A stretch of DNA of 64,000 bases from Laspinema palackyanum D2a (GTDB taxonomy: Bacteria > Cyanobacteriota > Cyanobacteriia > Cyanobacteriales > Laspinemataceae), in the NCBI GenBank assembly GCA_025370845.1, contig JAMXFF010000010.1, forward strand, positions 94,527 to 158,526. The letters are read 5' to 3'. Of the stretch, positions 16,559 to 25,402 are shown in pieces. The translations under genes and the position numbers were made by a program. Position 1 is the first letter of the stretch; every line of letters starts with the position of its first letter. The notes under the pieces are model-generated. The model saw only the letters and a program-made list of their open reading frames with translations, was not told where the DNA came from and made no database searches.

Positions 16559-18097
16559 ATGATCCCCCATCATTCCTTGTCCTCTGACGAGCATTATCCT
16601 GCATCCGCAGGGTCTTTCAGTGAACCGACTGAGGTTAACCCTGCTATGTCCAACCGCCCGGATAAGCCCGAAGAAGCCTGTGGCGTGTTTGGCGTTTATG
16701 CCCCCGGTGAAGATGTGGCGAAAATGACCTATTTTGGTCTCTATGCCCTTCAGCATCGGGGTCAAGAATCCGCTGGAATTGCGACATTTGACAGTAACGC
16801 CCAAGTCCATTTGCATAAAGGAATGGGGCTAGTGTCCCAAGTCTTTAATGAGACGATTCTGGACGAATTACCCGGACATTTGGCGGTGGGACATACCCGG
16901 TATTCGACGACGGGAACCAGTCGGGTGGTGAATGCTCAACCGGCGATCGTTCCGACTCGGTTAGGTCCGTTGGCTCTTGCACACAATGGTAATCTTGTCA
17001 ATACTGCTGCGCTGGGTCAAGAGTTGATTGAACAAGAGTGCAACCTGATCACGACAACGGATTCAGAAATGATTGCCTGGGCGATCGGGTTGGAAGTGGA
17101 TAAGGGCAAAGATTGGTTAGATGCTGCTATCAGTGCCTTTCATCGCTGTAAGGGAGCCTATAGCTTGGCGATCGCCACCCCCAAAGGCATCATGGGAGCC
17201 CGGGACCCCAACGGCATTCGTCCCCTGGTAATTGGCACCTTAGAAGGCAACCCCACCCGCTATGTTCTGGCGTCCGAAACCTGTGGGTTAGACATCATTG
17301 GTGCAGAATACCTGCGCGATGTGGAACCGGGAGAGTTAGTCTGGATTGGGGAAGAAGGATTAGCCTCCTTCCATTGGAGTCAAGCCTCCGATCGCAAACT
17401 TTGTATATTTGAAATGATATACTTTGCGCGACCGGATAGCATCATGTGCAATGAGTCATTGTATAGCTATCGCCTGCAACTGGGACGACAACTGGCGAAA
17501 GAATCTCCGGCTGATGTGGATATCGTCATTGGCGTTCCCGACTCCGGCATTCCTGCGGCGATCGGCTTTTCCCAGACATCGGGCATCCCCTACGCAGAGG
17601 GACTGATTAAAAACCGTTATGTTGGGCGCACCTTCATCCAACCCACTCAGCACATGAGGGAGTCCGGAATTAAAATGAAGCTCAATCCCCTCAAAGATGT
17701 CCTCGTCGGCAAAAAAGTCTTAATGGTGGATGATTCCATCGTGCGCGGCACCACCAGCCGCAAAATCGTCAAAGCCTTGCGGGATGCCGGTGCAACGGAA
17801 GTACACATGAGGATTTCATCCCCACCTGTGACTCATCCCTGTTTCTATGGCATCGATACCGACAGTCAGGATCAACTGATTGCGGCGACTAAATCCGTAG
17901 CGGAGATAGAAGCGCAAATCGAAGTAGATTCCCTTGCTTATCTGAGTTGGGAAGGAATGCTAATTGCGACAGGAGAAGACCCCAGTCGCTTCTGTTCTGC
18001 CTGTTTCACCGGAGATTATCCGATTCAAATCCCCGACCCTGTGAAACGGTCTAAGTTGATTATGGAGAAGGCCCTTTCCCCTACCCCCGCAGGTTAA
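16559..18097 (+). CDS. purF: Amidophosphoribosyltransferase PurF
   Basis: A 512-residue enzyme for the first committed step of purine synthesis: PRPP plus glutamine to 5-phosphoribosylamine. The N-terminal nucleophile is Cys41 (EEACGVFGVY), preceded by a 40-residue propeptide that is removed, as in the B. subtilis type. The PRPP loop VLMVDDSIVRGTTS is at about 387. Cysteines in KLCIFEMIYF, HPCFYG and FCSACF match the four ligands of the [4Fe-4S] cluster of that type. Start 16559 is chosen because the propeptide resembles other cyanobacterial PurF; ATG 16646 is an alternative. It is 33 bases after purL, so they form one operon. Confidence 0.95.
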   Translation: MIPHHSLSSDEHYPASAGSFSEPTEVNPAMSNRPDKPEEACGVFGVYAPGEDVAKMTYFGLYALQHRGQESAGIATFDSNAQVHLHKGMGLVSQVFNETILDELPGHLAVGHTRYSTTGTSRVVNAQPAIVPTRLGPLALAHNGNLVNTAALGQELIEQECNLITTTDSEMIAWAIGLEVDKGKDWLDAAISAFHRCKGAYSLAIATPKGIMGARDPNGIRPLVIGTLEGNPTRYVLASETCGLDIIGAEYLRDVEPGELVWIGEEGLASFHWSQASDRKLCIFEMIYFARPDSIMCNESLYSYRLQLGRQLAKESPADVDIVIGVPDSGIPAAIGFSQTSGIPYAEGLIKNRYVGRTFIQPTQHMRESGIKMKLNPLKDVLVGKKVLMVDDSIVRGTTSRKIVKALRDAGATEVHMRISSPPVTHPCFYGIDTDSQDQLIAATKSVAEIEAQIEVDSLAYLSWEGMLIATGEDPSRFCSACFTGDYPIQIPDPVKRSKLIMEKALSPTPAG

Positions 18098-18119
18098 AGC
18101 CCGGAGGCTACACGAACAA

Positions 18120-18145
18120 AGCCCGCCTGCGCGGGCTAAGAATCG
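18120..18145 (+). terminator. Terminator after purF
   Basis: AGCCCGC at 18120-18126 pairs with GCGGGCT at 18131-18137; a moderately T-rich stretch follows. Confidence 0.55.
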
Positions 18146-18160
18146 TTGTTTTGTTCCCCC

Positions 18161-18255
18161 GTTTGTAGTAACGACTTCAGTCGTTATCCCTTCCCCCGTT
18201 TGTAGTAACGACTTCAGTCGTTTCCGGCGTGACTTGGCTGGGGCCAAGTCACGCC
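18161..18255. repeat. Two palindromic repeat units plus a 13-bp stem hairpin
   Basis: Two units of the AACGACTTCAGTCGTT family begin at 18161 and 18198 (period 37). Directly after them GGCGTGACTTGGC pairs perfectly with GCCAAGTCACGCC around a 4-base loop (18226-18255). The same unit-plus-hairpin order recurs at 57990 and 58212 with a different stem sequence. Confidence 0.75.
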
Positions 18256-18308
18256 CTGTTGCAAATAGACTTAAGCAACATCAGGCCGCCAATCGTTTAA
18301 ACGTTGGG

Positions 18309-18610
18309 GGCCTGTAGTGGCGCTTCGCGACGCGCCACTACGGCGGGGGATAAATCCCCCGCCTAATAGCTAAAGTCGGTTGAAACCGACTAGAAGTCTT
18401 ATCCGGTGATTTTTTTAGCTGTCTTTAGACAAATGCCAGCTATTATCAGGGGGTTCTAACCCCTATAGGTGTTGCAGCGGGTGCAAGATGTCGGTTGAAC
18501 CCGACTGAAAGTCTTATGGAATGGTGGGTGTTTTTAGTCGGTTTTAACCGACTTTAGCTATTAGGCGGGGGATTTATCCCCCGCCGGTTGTTGCTTTGCC
18601 CGCCGGTTGT
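18309..18610. repeat. GC-rich inverted-repeat element
   Basis: A chain of hairpins: GTAGTGGCGC/GCGCCACTAC, GGCGGGGGATAAATCCCCCGCC, an AAGTCGGTTGAAACCGACT palindrome, then mirrored modules GTCGGTTTTAACCGACTT and GGCGGGGGATTTATCCCCCG with CCGGTTGTTGC at the end. A shorter relative with changed loops lies at 46446-46596. No protein is encoded. Confidence 0.65.
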
Positions 18611-18638
18611 TGCTTTACTCCTTTTCTCAGGCAGTCAT

Positions 18639-19673
18639 TTACAATCGGACCGACTGTAAATGACTGCGGGGGTTGTAGTGACGGGCGTTGCGAATTTTTT
18701 CGTAGAGGTCCTTTTCTGTAGGATTGAGGTCCTTGGGGGCGGCGATCGCAATTCTGACCAACTGATCCGTGCGATCGCCCTTCGCCGTCTTCCATCCTTT
18801 CCCTCGCAGTCGCAGAGTTTGTCCGGACCGAATTCCTGCCGGAACATTCATTTTCACCGTCCCATCGGGAGTCGGGATCTCAATAGTTGCCCCCAACACT
18901 GCCTCATCCGGGGCCACAGGGACCTCGCAGACCAGATTATCTCCCTCGAACTGGAAAAACGAGTGGGGTTGGATTTCCACCTTCAGATACAAATCCCCCC
19001 GTTGTTGGTTGTAGGAATTCACCAAACCCTTGCCGCGAACTCGAATCCGGGTCCCCGGTTTGGCCCCTGCGGGAATCCGGACCTCGATCGCCTCCGTCCC
19101 CAAATTTAAGCGCTTTTGGGTCCCTTGAAACGCCTCAGAAAGCGTCAGAGTAATACTACTTTCCCGGTCCGCAGAAGTCCCACCAGCAGGGGTGCGATCG
19201 CCTCCAAACCCCGAAGCAAAATCCTCAAACCCGCCAAACCCACTGGTCGAAGTTGAACGCGCATTACGATAATTGTAATTGGCCCCTCCCGGACGAGCCC
19301 GACCCGCCCCAGGGCCCCCGGCGCGACCGAGTAATGCATTGATAAAATCATCAAAACTGGAGAATTGGCTAAAATCGAACCCGCCAAAATCCACATTCCC
19401 ACCACCGGGGGGCCATCCCGCGCCTGGGGCACCATCCGCTTGCCGCCAATATTGTCCGAACTGGTCGTATTTTTTGCGCTTGTCTGTGTCACCAAGCACT
19501 TCATACGCTTCCGAAACTTCCTTAAACTTAGCCTCAGCCTGAGCATTTCCCGGATTCATATCCGGATGATATTTGCGAGCAAGTTTACGAAAAGCCTTCT
19601 TAATTTCATCAACACTTGCGGTTTTACTGACTCCTAGAATTGCATAGTAGTCCTTGAAGTCGGTCGCAGCCAT
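18639..19673 (-). CDS. DnaJ-family co-chaperone without zinc finger (CbpA/DnaJ2 type)
   Basis: A 344-residue J-domain protein that stimulates DnaK. The J domain is residues 7-72 with the HPD motif in [16 protein letters not shown] Gly/Phe-rich region follows (about 75-165), then the two beta-sandwich substrate-binding domains ([38 protein letters not shown]). The CxxCxGxG zinc repeats of canonical DnaJ are absent, so it is the class B/CbpA form. The stop lies within a palindrome (TTTACAGTCGG repeated in inverse order around 18640-18660), which may act as its terminator. Confidence 0.9.
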   Translation of the reverse strand: MAATDFKDYYAILGVSKTASVDEIKKAFRKLARKYHPDMNPGNAQAEAKFKEVSEAYEVLGDTDKRKKYDQFGQYWRQADGAPGAGWPPGGGNVDFGGFDFSQFSSFDDFINALLGRAGGPGAGRARPGGANYNYRNARSTSTSGFGGFEDFASGFGGDRTPAGGTSADRESSITLTLSEAFQGTQKRLNLGTEAIEVRIPAGAKPGTRIRVRGKGLVNSYNQQRGDLYLKVEIQPHSFFQFEGDNLVCEVPVAPDEAVLGATIEIPTPDGTVKMNVPAGIRSGQTLRLRGKGWKTAKGDRTDQLVRIAIAAPKDLNPTEKDLYEKIRNARHYNPRSHLQSVRL

Positions 19674-19835
19674 TAAAATTCCTCCTATACCGATTAATGA
19701 TTTAGTCTATAGTTTTTTTTCTGGAAACAGCCGAGGCGATCGGTGCTCCTAGTCTAGGGTATCTAAATTTAACCCCTGCTTCAGTTCGGTTCTTACTCTG
19801 GGGTCCTAACGCAATTTCCGTACTGTCTGCAATAT

Positions 19836-19922
19836 CAAGACTGGAGTCGTTATCCCTCTTAGTTCGTAGTAACGACTTCAGTCGTTATCTTATCTTTGTT
19901 TGTAGTAACGACTTCAGTCGTT
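19836..19922. repeat. Three-unit palindromic repeat array, period 35-36
   Basis: Units start at about 19836 (decayed, CAAGACTGGAGTCGTT), 19871 and 19907. The period is 35 then 36 bases. The orientation is opposite to the array at 20316. Confidence 0.75.
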
Positions 19923-19927
19923 CTTAA

Positions 19928-20194
19928 TAGACCTCTTGCCAAATTCTTTAAAGCCCCCCTTTTTAAGGGTAGGGCTGTTTCATTCTCAAGGCCAAATTAC
20001 TTTTTTGCTTGTTCGTAAGCTTTAGCTGGCGGGGGATCCAGAGGTTATTTCCTAATTTTTAACCTAAAAGTAGGAAATAAGGCTCCAACCCCTTTGGCTG
20101 TAACGCTTACGGTTCAAGGAAAATTTTAGAATGAAACAGCCCTACCTTTTTAAGGGGGGTTGGGGGGATCAATCCTTTTTTTGCAAGAGGTCTA
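19928..20194. mobile_element. MITE-like element with TAGACCTCTTGC inverted ends
   Basis: Begins TAGACCTCTTGCCAAATTC and ends TTTTTTGCAAGAGGTCTA, 267 bases in all, without coding capacity. Further inner inverted parts are the CCCCCCTTTTTAAGGG tracts. An 87-bp relative lies at 63032-63118 and a degraded one at about 54347-54480. The insert between the arms here is larger than in the others. Confidence 0.6.
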
Positions 20195-20315
20195 ATGTTT
20201 AATATCCTAACTTGGATCCTTTCTTCCCCAGACACCGGATTAGATTTAAACCCCTAGCGGATCGGTACTGTACCGGAGTCCTAGCGGTGTCGGGTGTTGT
20301 TATGATTAGCCCGGA

Positions 20316-20448
20316 AACGACTGAAGTCGTTACTACGAACGAAGATAAGAGAACGACTGAAGTCGTTACTACGAACATAGATAAGATAACGACTGAAGTC
20401 GTTACTACGAACTTAAGGAAGATAACGCCTGAAGGCGGGACGTTGAAC
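20316..20448. repeat. Four-unit palindromic array with exact 36-bp period
   Basis: Units start at 20316, 20352, 20388 and 20424. Each is AACGACTGAAGTCGTT followed by ACTACGAAC and an 11-base purine-rich spacer. The fourth unit reads AACGCCTGAAGGCG: both arms changed together, so the hairpin is kept. Spacers are too short and too alike for a CRISPR array. Confidence 0.8.
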
Positions 20449-20464
20449 GGGGGAGGGAGAATAG

Positions 20465-20516
20465 TTTTATTTGAGCAGGAATGGTGGGTTGTTAGGCCAT
20501 TCCTGCTCAAATAAAA
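20465..20516 (-). terminator. Terminator of glgC, 20-bp perfect stem
   Basis: TTTTATTTGAGCAGGAATGG at 20465-20484 pairs without mismatch with 20497-20516. It lies 20 bases beyond the glgC stop and ends in a T-run on the glgC strand. Confidence 0.75.
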
Positions 20517-20535
20517 TAGGGAGAATTTAACCCTT

Positions 20536-21828
20536 TTAAATCACCGTTCCATCAGTAATGGTCGCATTTTTCAGCACGACCACAATTCCATTACGGATAT
20601 AGAACCCATCACTTTCGCGATTGGCCTCTTCCACATGGTCTTTATTGATAATTTGTACCTTGCGACCGATGCGAGCATTTTTATCAATGATCGCCCGACG
20701 AATTGTCGTATCCGAGCCAATTCCCAAGGGAACCCCACCTTTTTGTAAACCGGATTGGCGTTCCGCAAAGGGTTCGTAGAAGTCCGAACCCATAATCAGG
20801 CTATCTTGAATTAAACAGCCCGCTTCAATGCGCGATCGCACCCCTAAAACCGAATGTTCAATCCGACATTCCTTGAGAATACAGCCTTCCCCAATAATCG
20901 ACTCGGTGACATGAGAATCTAACAACTTCGTCGGCGGTAAATACCGGGGACGAGTGTAAATTGGCGCTTTTTCATCATAGAAGCTAAACGGTGGGTGCGG
21001 TTGCTTCGTTAAGGCCAAATTAGCATCGTAGAACGATTCCATCGTTCCAATATCTTCCCAGTATCCTTTAAACAAATAGGCCTGAACGTTATACTCGCTT
21101 GCGGAAGCGGGAATAATTTCCTTCCCAAAATCCGTGCGATCGGTAGATTCTCGGAGCAGCTTCGCCATGACATCTTTATTAAAGACATAAATCCCCATTG
21201 AGGCAATGTAAGGCGTTTTTTGGGCTTCTTCTGGGGTTAAGCCTAAAGCAGTCGTATCGACCGCCATTTGGCGCAAAGCATCTCCTTTTGGCTTTTCGCT
21301 AAAGGAAACCACTCGGCCATTGTCGTCTATTTTCATCAGACCAAAATCTGAAGCCCGTTTCTCATCAATGGGTAACACCGAGAGGGTAATATCCGCATTG
21401 GTTTCGCGATGGCGTTGCAAAAACTCGCGATAGTCCATCCGATAAAGATGGTCCCCGGACAAAATCAAATATTCATCAATATCCCATTCTTCAAACAGCC
21501 ACAGATATTTGCGAACTGCATCGGCAGTTCCCTGGAACCAACTGGTCGGATTTTCCGCCGTTTGCTGGGCCGCGAGGACCTCTACAAATCCCTCGCTAAA
21601 GCCAGAGAAATTGTAGGCACGAGCGAGGTGGCGGTTTAAAGACGCCGAGTTGAATTGAGTTAGAACGTAGATTTTGAGAATGTCAGAGTTAATACAATTA
21701 CTCACGGGAATATCGATCAGGCGATATTTCCCGGCCAGTGGCACGGCTGGTTTGGCCCGCATCTTGGTTAATGGGTAGAGACGGGTGCCAGCGCCTCCTC
21801 CAAGAATAATGGCTAAGACTTTTTTCAC
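20536..21828 (-). CDS. glgC: Glucose-1-phosphate adenylyltransferase GlgC
   Basis: A 430-residue ADP-glucose pyrophosphorylase that makes ADP-glucose from ATP and glucose-1-phosphate, the controlled step of glycogen synthesis. The nucleotide-binding start ([20 protein letters not shown]) and PVSNCINSD are at residues 8-47; [10 protein letters not shown] is at about 123-132; the C-terminal left-handed beta-helix begins near 300 and ends with the GTVI tail typical of cyanobacterial and plant enzymes. Cyanobacterial enzymes are activated by 3-phosphoglycerate and inhibited by phosphate. Monocistronic, with a strong terminator. An 18-bp palindrome lies about 135 bases upstream. Confidence 0.96.
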   Translation of the reverse strand: MKKVLAIILGGGAGTRLYPLTKMRAKPAVPLAGKYRLIDIPVSNCINSDILKIYVLTQFNSASLNRHLARAYNFSGFSEGFVEVLAAQQTAENPTSWFQGTADAVRKYLWLFEEWDIDEYLILSGDHLYRMDYREFLQRHRETNADITLSVLPIDEKRASDFGLMKIDDNGRVVSFSEKPKGDALRQMAVDTTALGLTPEEAQKTPYIASMGIYVFNKDVMAKLLRESTDRTDFGKEIIPASASEYNVQAYLFKGYWEDIGTMESFYDANLALTKQPHPPFSFYDEKAPIYTRPRYLPPTKLLDSHVTESIIGEGCILKECRIEHSVLGVRSRIEAGCLIQDSLIMGSDFYEPFAERQSGLQKGGVPLGIGSDTTIRRAIIDKNARIGRKVQIINKDHVEEANRESDGFYIRNGIVVVLKNATITDGTVI

Positions 21829-21962
21829 GAAAAACCTCTCAACAGCGTCACGCGGTCAGCCGTGAGCACTCAGCCGGTCGCCTCCGAGTCGTTTGCCTTG
21901 AATAGCTCGGCCAGTCTTAACAGAAAGCGGAGCGGTCAAAAGCAAAACCCGGGGACTCGGTA

Positions 21963-21980
21963 CTTGCACCCAGGTGCAAG
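21963..21980. promoter_or_regulatory. 18-bp palindrome, possible operator
   Basis: CTTGCACCCAGGTGCAAG: 8-bp perfect arms with a 2-base centre, in the divergent glgC-gshA region. Its spacing suits a dimeric repressor or activator; no known site is recognised. Confidence 0.35.
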
Positions 21981-22402
21981 CATAGCCGATCGCTGATGGC
22001 TGACGGCTGCTCTTTTACAAGTTAAGTGTCTGATTGTGTGGAACCATTGACAAGGGGGGGAGGGGGTGAGTTTGCCAGGAAATCCCGAGTGCCACGGCAA
22101 AACCAGAGAGGGCAATCCGTCTCCAAACCCTTGCCGACGCTGGTTTTAACCTTCGAGAATCGGGCTTTGCCTCGGTGAAAAACCGTCTGGGAGAGAAAAC
22201 ATCAGCCGATGGAGAGATTTGCAATCCACCTTCAAGCCATCATAAGTACAAATCAGGCACAGGGATGGGAGCATGGAAATTTGGGTCAAACAGAACCCCC
22301 CTCCCCTGACCTAAACCGGAGTCGGTATGGGATTAAAAAGGGGATAACCCTTAACGGGCAAATTTTTCAGGTTTCGGAGTGTAAGAACTCTCCCCCACAG
22401 AC

Positions 22403-22518
22403 CGGAAAGGGACCAAAGATAGCTTCTTCGGTCCCCTTTCCCGCACCTGTTCTCTCATAATGGAAGAAAGGGCAGCTCAATTCAGAATCCCTCTCCCATG
22501 ATGAGAGGGATTCTGAAT
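22403..22518 (+). terminator. Two tandem hairpins in the gshA leader
   Basis: GGAAAGGGACC pairs with GGTCCCCTTTCC (one bulge) in 22403-22441. ATTCAGAATCCCTCTC (22480-22495) pairs perfectly with 22503-22518 around a 7-base loop. No T-run follows the second, so it could protect or regulate an mRNA leader rather than terminate. Confidence 0.4.
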
Positions 22519-22580
22519 GAGGATTACACCCTTCTCTAGTCACCCCATTTCACGCATAACTATTGAGCGGAGGACAAATC

Positions 22581-23732
22581 ATGCTGCTATCAAAAGGCTT
22601 TGAGGTGGAAATTTATACCGGCACGCCCCAGGGAGATATTGTCGGACTCTCGGATAAAATTGTGGAGGCTCTCCCGCGCTTTATGCGGGAGCCCGATAAC
22701 CGAAATGTGGAATATACGACTCCGCCTCTGTTTCGGTATGAGCAGTTGTTATGTGAACTGGTGCGCCCTCGGCGGGTCCTGCGGGAGTATCTCCAGACGG
22801 TGGGGAATTACACGTTAATTCCCGGTAGTAGCCTCTCTTTGGGTAGGACCGACCAGTTTTATCGTTCTGACCCTCATAACCCCTATCACGGCTTTATTGA
22901 GAACACTTATGGCACGAAAGTGGTAACGGCGAGTGTTCACATTAATGTGGGAATCGACAATCCGGATTTGCTGATGCGCGCTTGTCGGTTGATTCACTTG
23001 GAGGCCCCGTTGTATTTGGCTTTGAGTGCGGCCTCGCCGTTCCTGGATGGGGAAGTGACGGGGTATCACTCCACGCGCTGGCATCTGTTCCCGCAAGTCC
23101 CAGCAACGGCCCCGTTGTTTGAAAATCATGCTCATTTTATCCGGTGGACGGAGCAACAGTTAGAGACGGGGGTGTTTCAAAATGTCCGGCATTTCTGGAG
23201 TTCGGTCCGTCCCAATGGCGATCGCCGTCCTTACACTCTCAATCGCCTGGAATTGCGAATCTGTGAATTAGTCTCTGACCCGATCGCCTTACTTGCCATT
23301 TCTGCGTTCCTAGAGGCCCGTCTGTGGCAGTTGATTGAAAATCCCCACCTAGACCCCCTAGAACTGAGCTTGTTACCGGCACAAACTCGCGCTGATGACC
23401 TGATTGCCCTCACCGATGCCAACGAGTCTGCGGTGGCTCACCGCAGTTTAGATGCCCAATTGCGCCACTGGCAAGATGGGAGACCGATTTTGGCCCGAGA
23501 TTGGATTGAGGAACTCTATGAAGAAGTCTTGCCGACGGCGAAGAGACATGGATTTAGCTGTTTTCTCTCTCCCCTGAAAAAAATTCTGCGCTTCGGGAAT
23601 GAAGCGCAACGGTGGTTAAAGTCGGTGGACCAGGGGCTGGACCCTCGCCAAGTGATTCAAGGGGCGATCGCCTCGATGAGCGACCAAGAGGCGGAATTGG
23701 AAGATAAAATCTGTCAGCCTTGGGTTGCCTGA
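22581..23732 (+). CDS. gshA: Glutamate-cysteine ligase, cyanobacterial type
   Basis: A 383-residue enzyme that joins glutamate and cysteine, the first step of glutathione synthesis. It belongs to the cyanobacterial family (TIGR02048-like), recognised by MLLSKGFEVEIYTGTPQGD at the start, IPGSSLSLGRTDQFYRSDPH at about 85-104, VVTASVHINVGI and YHSTRWHLFPQ. Start ATG 22581 is preceded by GCGGAGGA (22567-22574); the open frame reaches a TTG at 22563, which lies before that site and is unlikely to be used. Single gene; trmL follows 170 bases later. Confidence 0.92.
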   Translation: MLLSKGFEVEIYTGTPQGDIVGLSDKIVEALPRFMREPDNRNVEYTTPPLFRYEQLLCELVRPRRVLREYLQTVGNYTLIPGSSLSLGRTDQFYRSDPHNPYHGFIENTYGTKVVTASVHINVGIDNPDLLMRACRLIHLEAPLYLALSAASPFLDGEVTGYHSTRWHLFPQVPATAPLFENHAHFIRWTEQQLETGVFQNVRHFWSSVRPNGDRRPYTLNRLELRICELVSDPIALLAISAFLEARLWQLIENPHLDPLELSLLPAQTRADDLIALTDANESAVAHRSLDAQLRHWQDGRPILARDWIEELYEEVLPTAKRHGFSCFLSPLKKILRFGNEAQRWLKSVDQGLDPRQVIQGAIASMSDQEAELEDKICQPWVA

Positions 23733-23902
23733 TTCACTCCCCGGGGTCAATCAGAATATCTAATCAATGGGGTTCAAGGTCGGATGATTAAAAATTTCTA
23801 TCATTGAACCCGGTTTCTGGTTAAATAAGAGCCGGATAGCCTCGGATCGGGAACCCCGATCGCGTTGGATACCGAGTTGGATAGAGAAACGGTACGCGCT
23901 CC

Positions 23903-24364
23903 ATGCCTCAAGTTGTCTTAGTTCATCCCCAAATTCCTCCCAATACGGGCAATATTGCCCGCACCTGTGCGGCGACGGGGACGCCGCTGCATTTAGTCGG
24001 TCCCTTGGGGTTTGAGACGAGCGATCGCTATCTCAAACGGGCGGGACTGGATTATTGGCCCTATGTCGATGTTCACTTTCATGAGGATTTAGCGGCGTTT
24101 CGGGCGTTTCACCGCCAGGGTGGAGGTCGTCAACTGGGGTTTAGCGCCCGAGGGGCGGATAATTACATTGAGTTTGAGTTTCAACCCAATGACTGGTTAT
24201 TGTTTGGGTCAGAAACTACGGGGTTATCCCCAGAACTCCTGGAAGAGTGCGATCGCACCCTTTATATTCCCATGACTCATCCCAAGGTCCGCAGTCTGAA
24301 TCTGTCCGTCAGTGCCGCATTAGGGCTATTTGAAGCGCTGCGCCAATTGGGTCAACTCCACTAA
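23903..24364 (+). CDS. trmL: tRNA (cytidine/uridine-2'-O-)-methyltransferase TrmL
   Basis: A 153-residue SPOUT methyltransferase. TrmL methylates the wobble ribose (position 34) of tRNA-Leu isoacceptors. Diagnostic segments: PQIPPNTGNIARTCAATGTP at residues 9-28, LFGSETTGLSPELL at about 104-117 and IPMTHPKVRSLNLSVSAALG at about 126-145, which form the knot that binds SAM. Length is normal. It follows gshA on the same strand without a strong hairpin between. Confidence 0.92.
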   Translation: MPQVVLVHPQIPPNTGNIARTCAATGTPLHLVGPLGFETSDRYLKRAGLDYWPYVDVHFHEDLAAFRAFHRQGGGRQLGFSARGADNYIEFEFQPNDWLLFGSETTGLSPELLEECDRTLYIPMTHPKVRSLNLSVSAALGLFEALRQLGQLH

Positions 24365-25402
24365 CAAAAGACTGACTCGACGAGGACTGCGATCGAGTAT
24401 TCACTCGAACAAAGGGACAAGACACCGGGTTTCATCCCCTGGATTTGCTGCTAATGGTGACAAAATTTCTCCAGGAACCCGGTTTGTCTCCCTAGTCTAG
24501 TACCTCCCGACTGATTTTCTGTTGGAGAAGGACTGAAGAAACCGCAAGGGAAACGGGGGAGAATGTCTGATCCCATCCGGGATTTAATTTCCGCAAAACA
24601 TAAGAAATTCATATCGAACTCTCCACCGGGCGATCGCCTTGCCTCCATAGAATTTCATCATTCAATTTGAGGGGGTAATTCCCTCCAAACCCTTGGCAGG
24701 TGGGCTTATATCGCCAAATTCTTGGCCAGACCGAGGGGGCAGGGGGGAGAGAATTAAGACCGGGATCATTTCAGGGATACGGTTGTGTTTTAGAGTTAAA
24801 TCTGCTTAAAGTCTCATCTGAAGGATTGAGGGAAAACACCTCAAATCCAAACTTGGTACATCTACTTAAATTGGGAGTGGGGTCAATTCCAGTCTGGGTC
24901 AAGTTCTGTTAAATCAGGAAACAACCCGGACGGTGGCAAGAGTTACGGTATCTGTAAAGCGACCCGAGAGCGAGTTTTTCTCCTGATCCCCGGTTAGAAT
25001 TAAGGGGCCTAAAAGGGCGCTAAACGGAGCTACAGGGTCATTCAACCAGATTCGTAGCGATTGAAACAGGGATTGCCGTCTGAATGCCTTATAATCACCA
25101 AACAGCAGCTTATTTCTGAAGCAGGGGGCTTGTCACCTCCCATTCAGGGCAGAACGGAACGCGAAAGCGAAGAAGTGAATTTAGCCTGAAAGAAGCGCTG
25201 GATAAAGGAATATAAATTGCCCGTTAACATTTTGTGAACACTACCAACTTGTCGAAAACAGAAAATCAGGGTAATCTTGCCTAAGTAACATTCTGTTGTC
25301 AGTGACTTCGGTCTCTGCTGTGATGTGATCTACATCATAGACTGGTGGTAAATTCATTGACTCAAAAGACAGTTAAGCACTGGTCGTTAGGAGGTCGTTT
25401 TT
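24365..25402. other. 1-kb intergenic region with leader of the M23 peptidase gene
   Basis: I see no convincing gene. Two degenerate ACCCGGTTT motifs occur near 24428 and 24475. The last 90 bases hold an imperfect palindrome (25321-25337) and a strong ribosome-binding site for the next gene. The purine-rich stretch 25060-25200 could be a structured 5' leader, but it matches no riboswitch I recognise. Confidence 0.4.
25321..25337. promoter_or_regulatory. Possible CRP/NtcA-type operator before the M23 gene
   Basis: TGATGT-N5-ACATCA, with the wider match TGTGA-N6-CTACA close to the SYCRP1/CRP consensus TGTGA-N6-TCACA. It lies 66 bases before the start codon, a plausible activator position. The assignment is tentative. 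Confidence 0.3.

Larger units (their letters stand above)
19674..20535. other. Repeat-rich spacer between dnaJ-like gene and glgC
   Basis: No gene seen. It holds two arrays of the AACGACTTCAGTCGTT family in opposite orientations (19836-19922 and 20316-20448), a long element with TAGACCTCTTGC ends (19928-20194) and a 20-bp-stem hairpin after glgC (20465-20516). Confidence 0.7.
21829..22580. other. Divergent intergenic region between glgC and gshA
   Basis: No gene recognised. It must hold the promoters of both divergent genes. Visible structure: the palindrome CTTGCACC-CA-GGTGCAAG (21963-21980) and two hairpins near gshA, described separately. Confidence 0.5.

Noticed and set aside
20316..20448. 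Four 25-base repeats with regular spacing look like a small CRISPR array
   Set aside because: Spacers are only 11 bases and similar to each other, the repeats are perfect hairpins found in many places and in both orientations, and there are no cas genes.
24930..25200. Possible riboswitch or stable RNA upstream of the M23 peptidase gene
   Set aside because: c-di-AMP riboswitches occur before such genes in some bacteria, but I could not find their conserved core here, nor a match with other structured RNAs.
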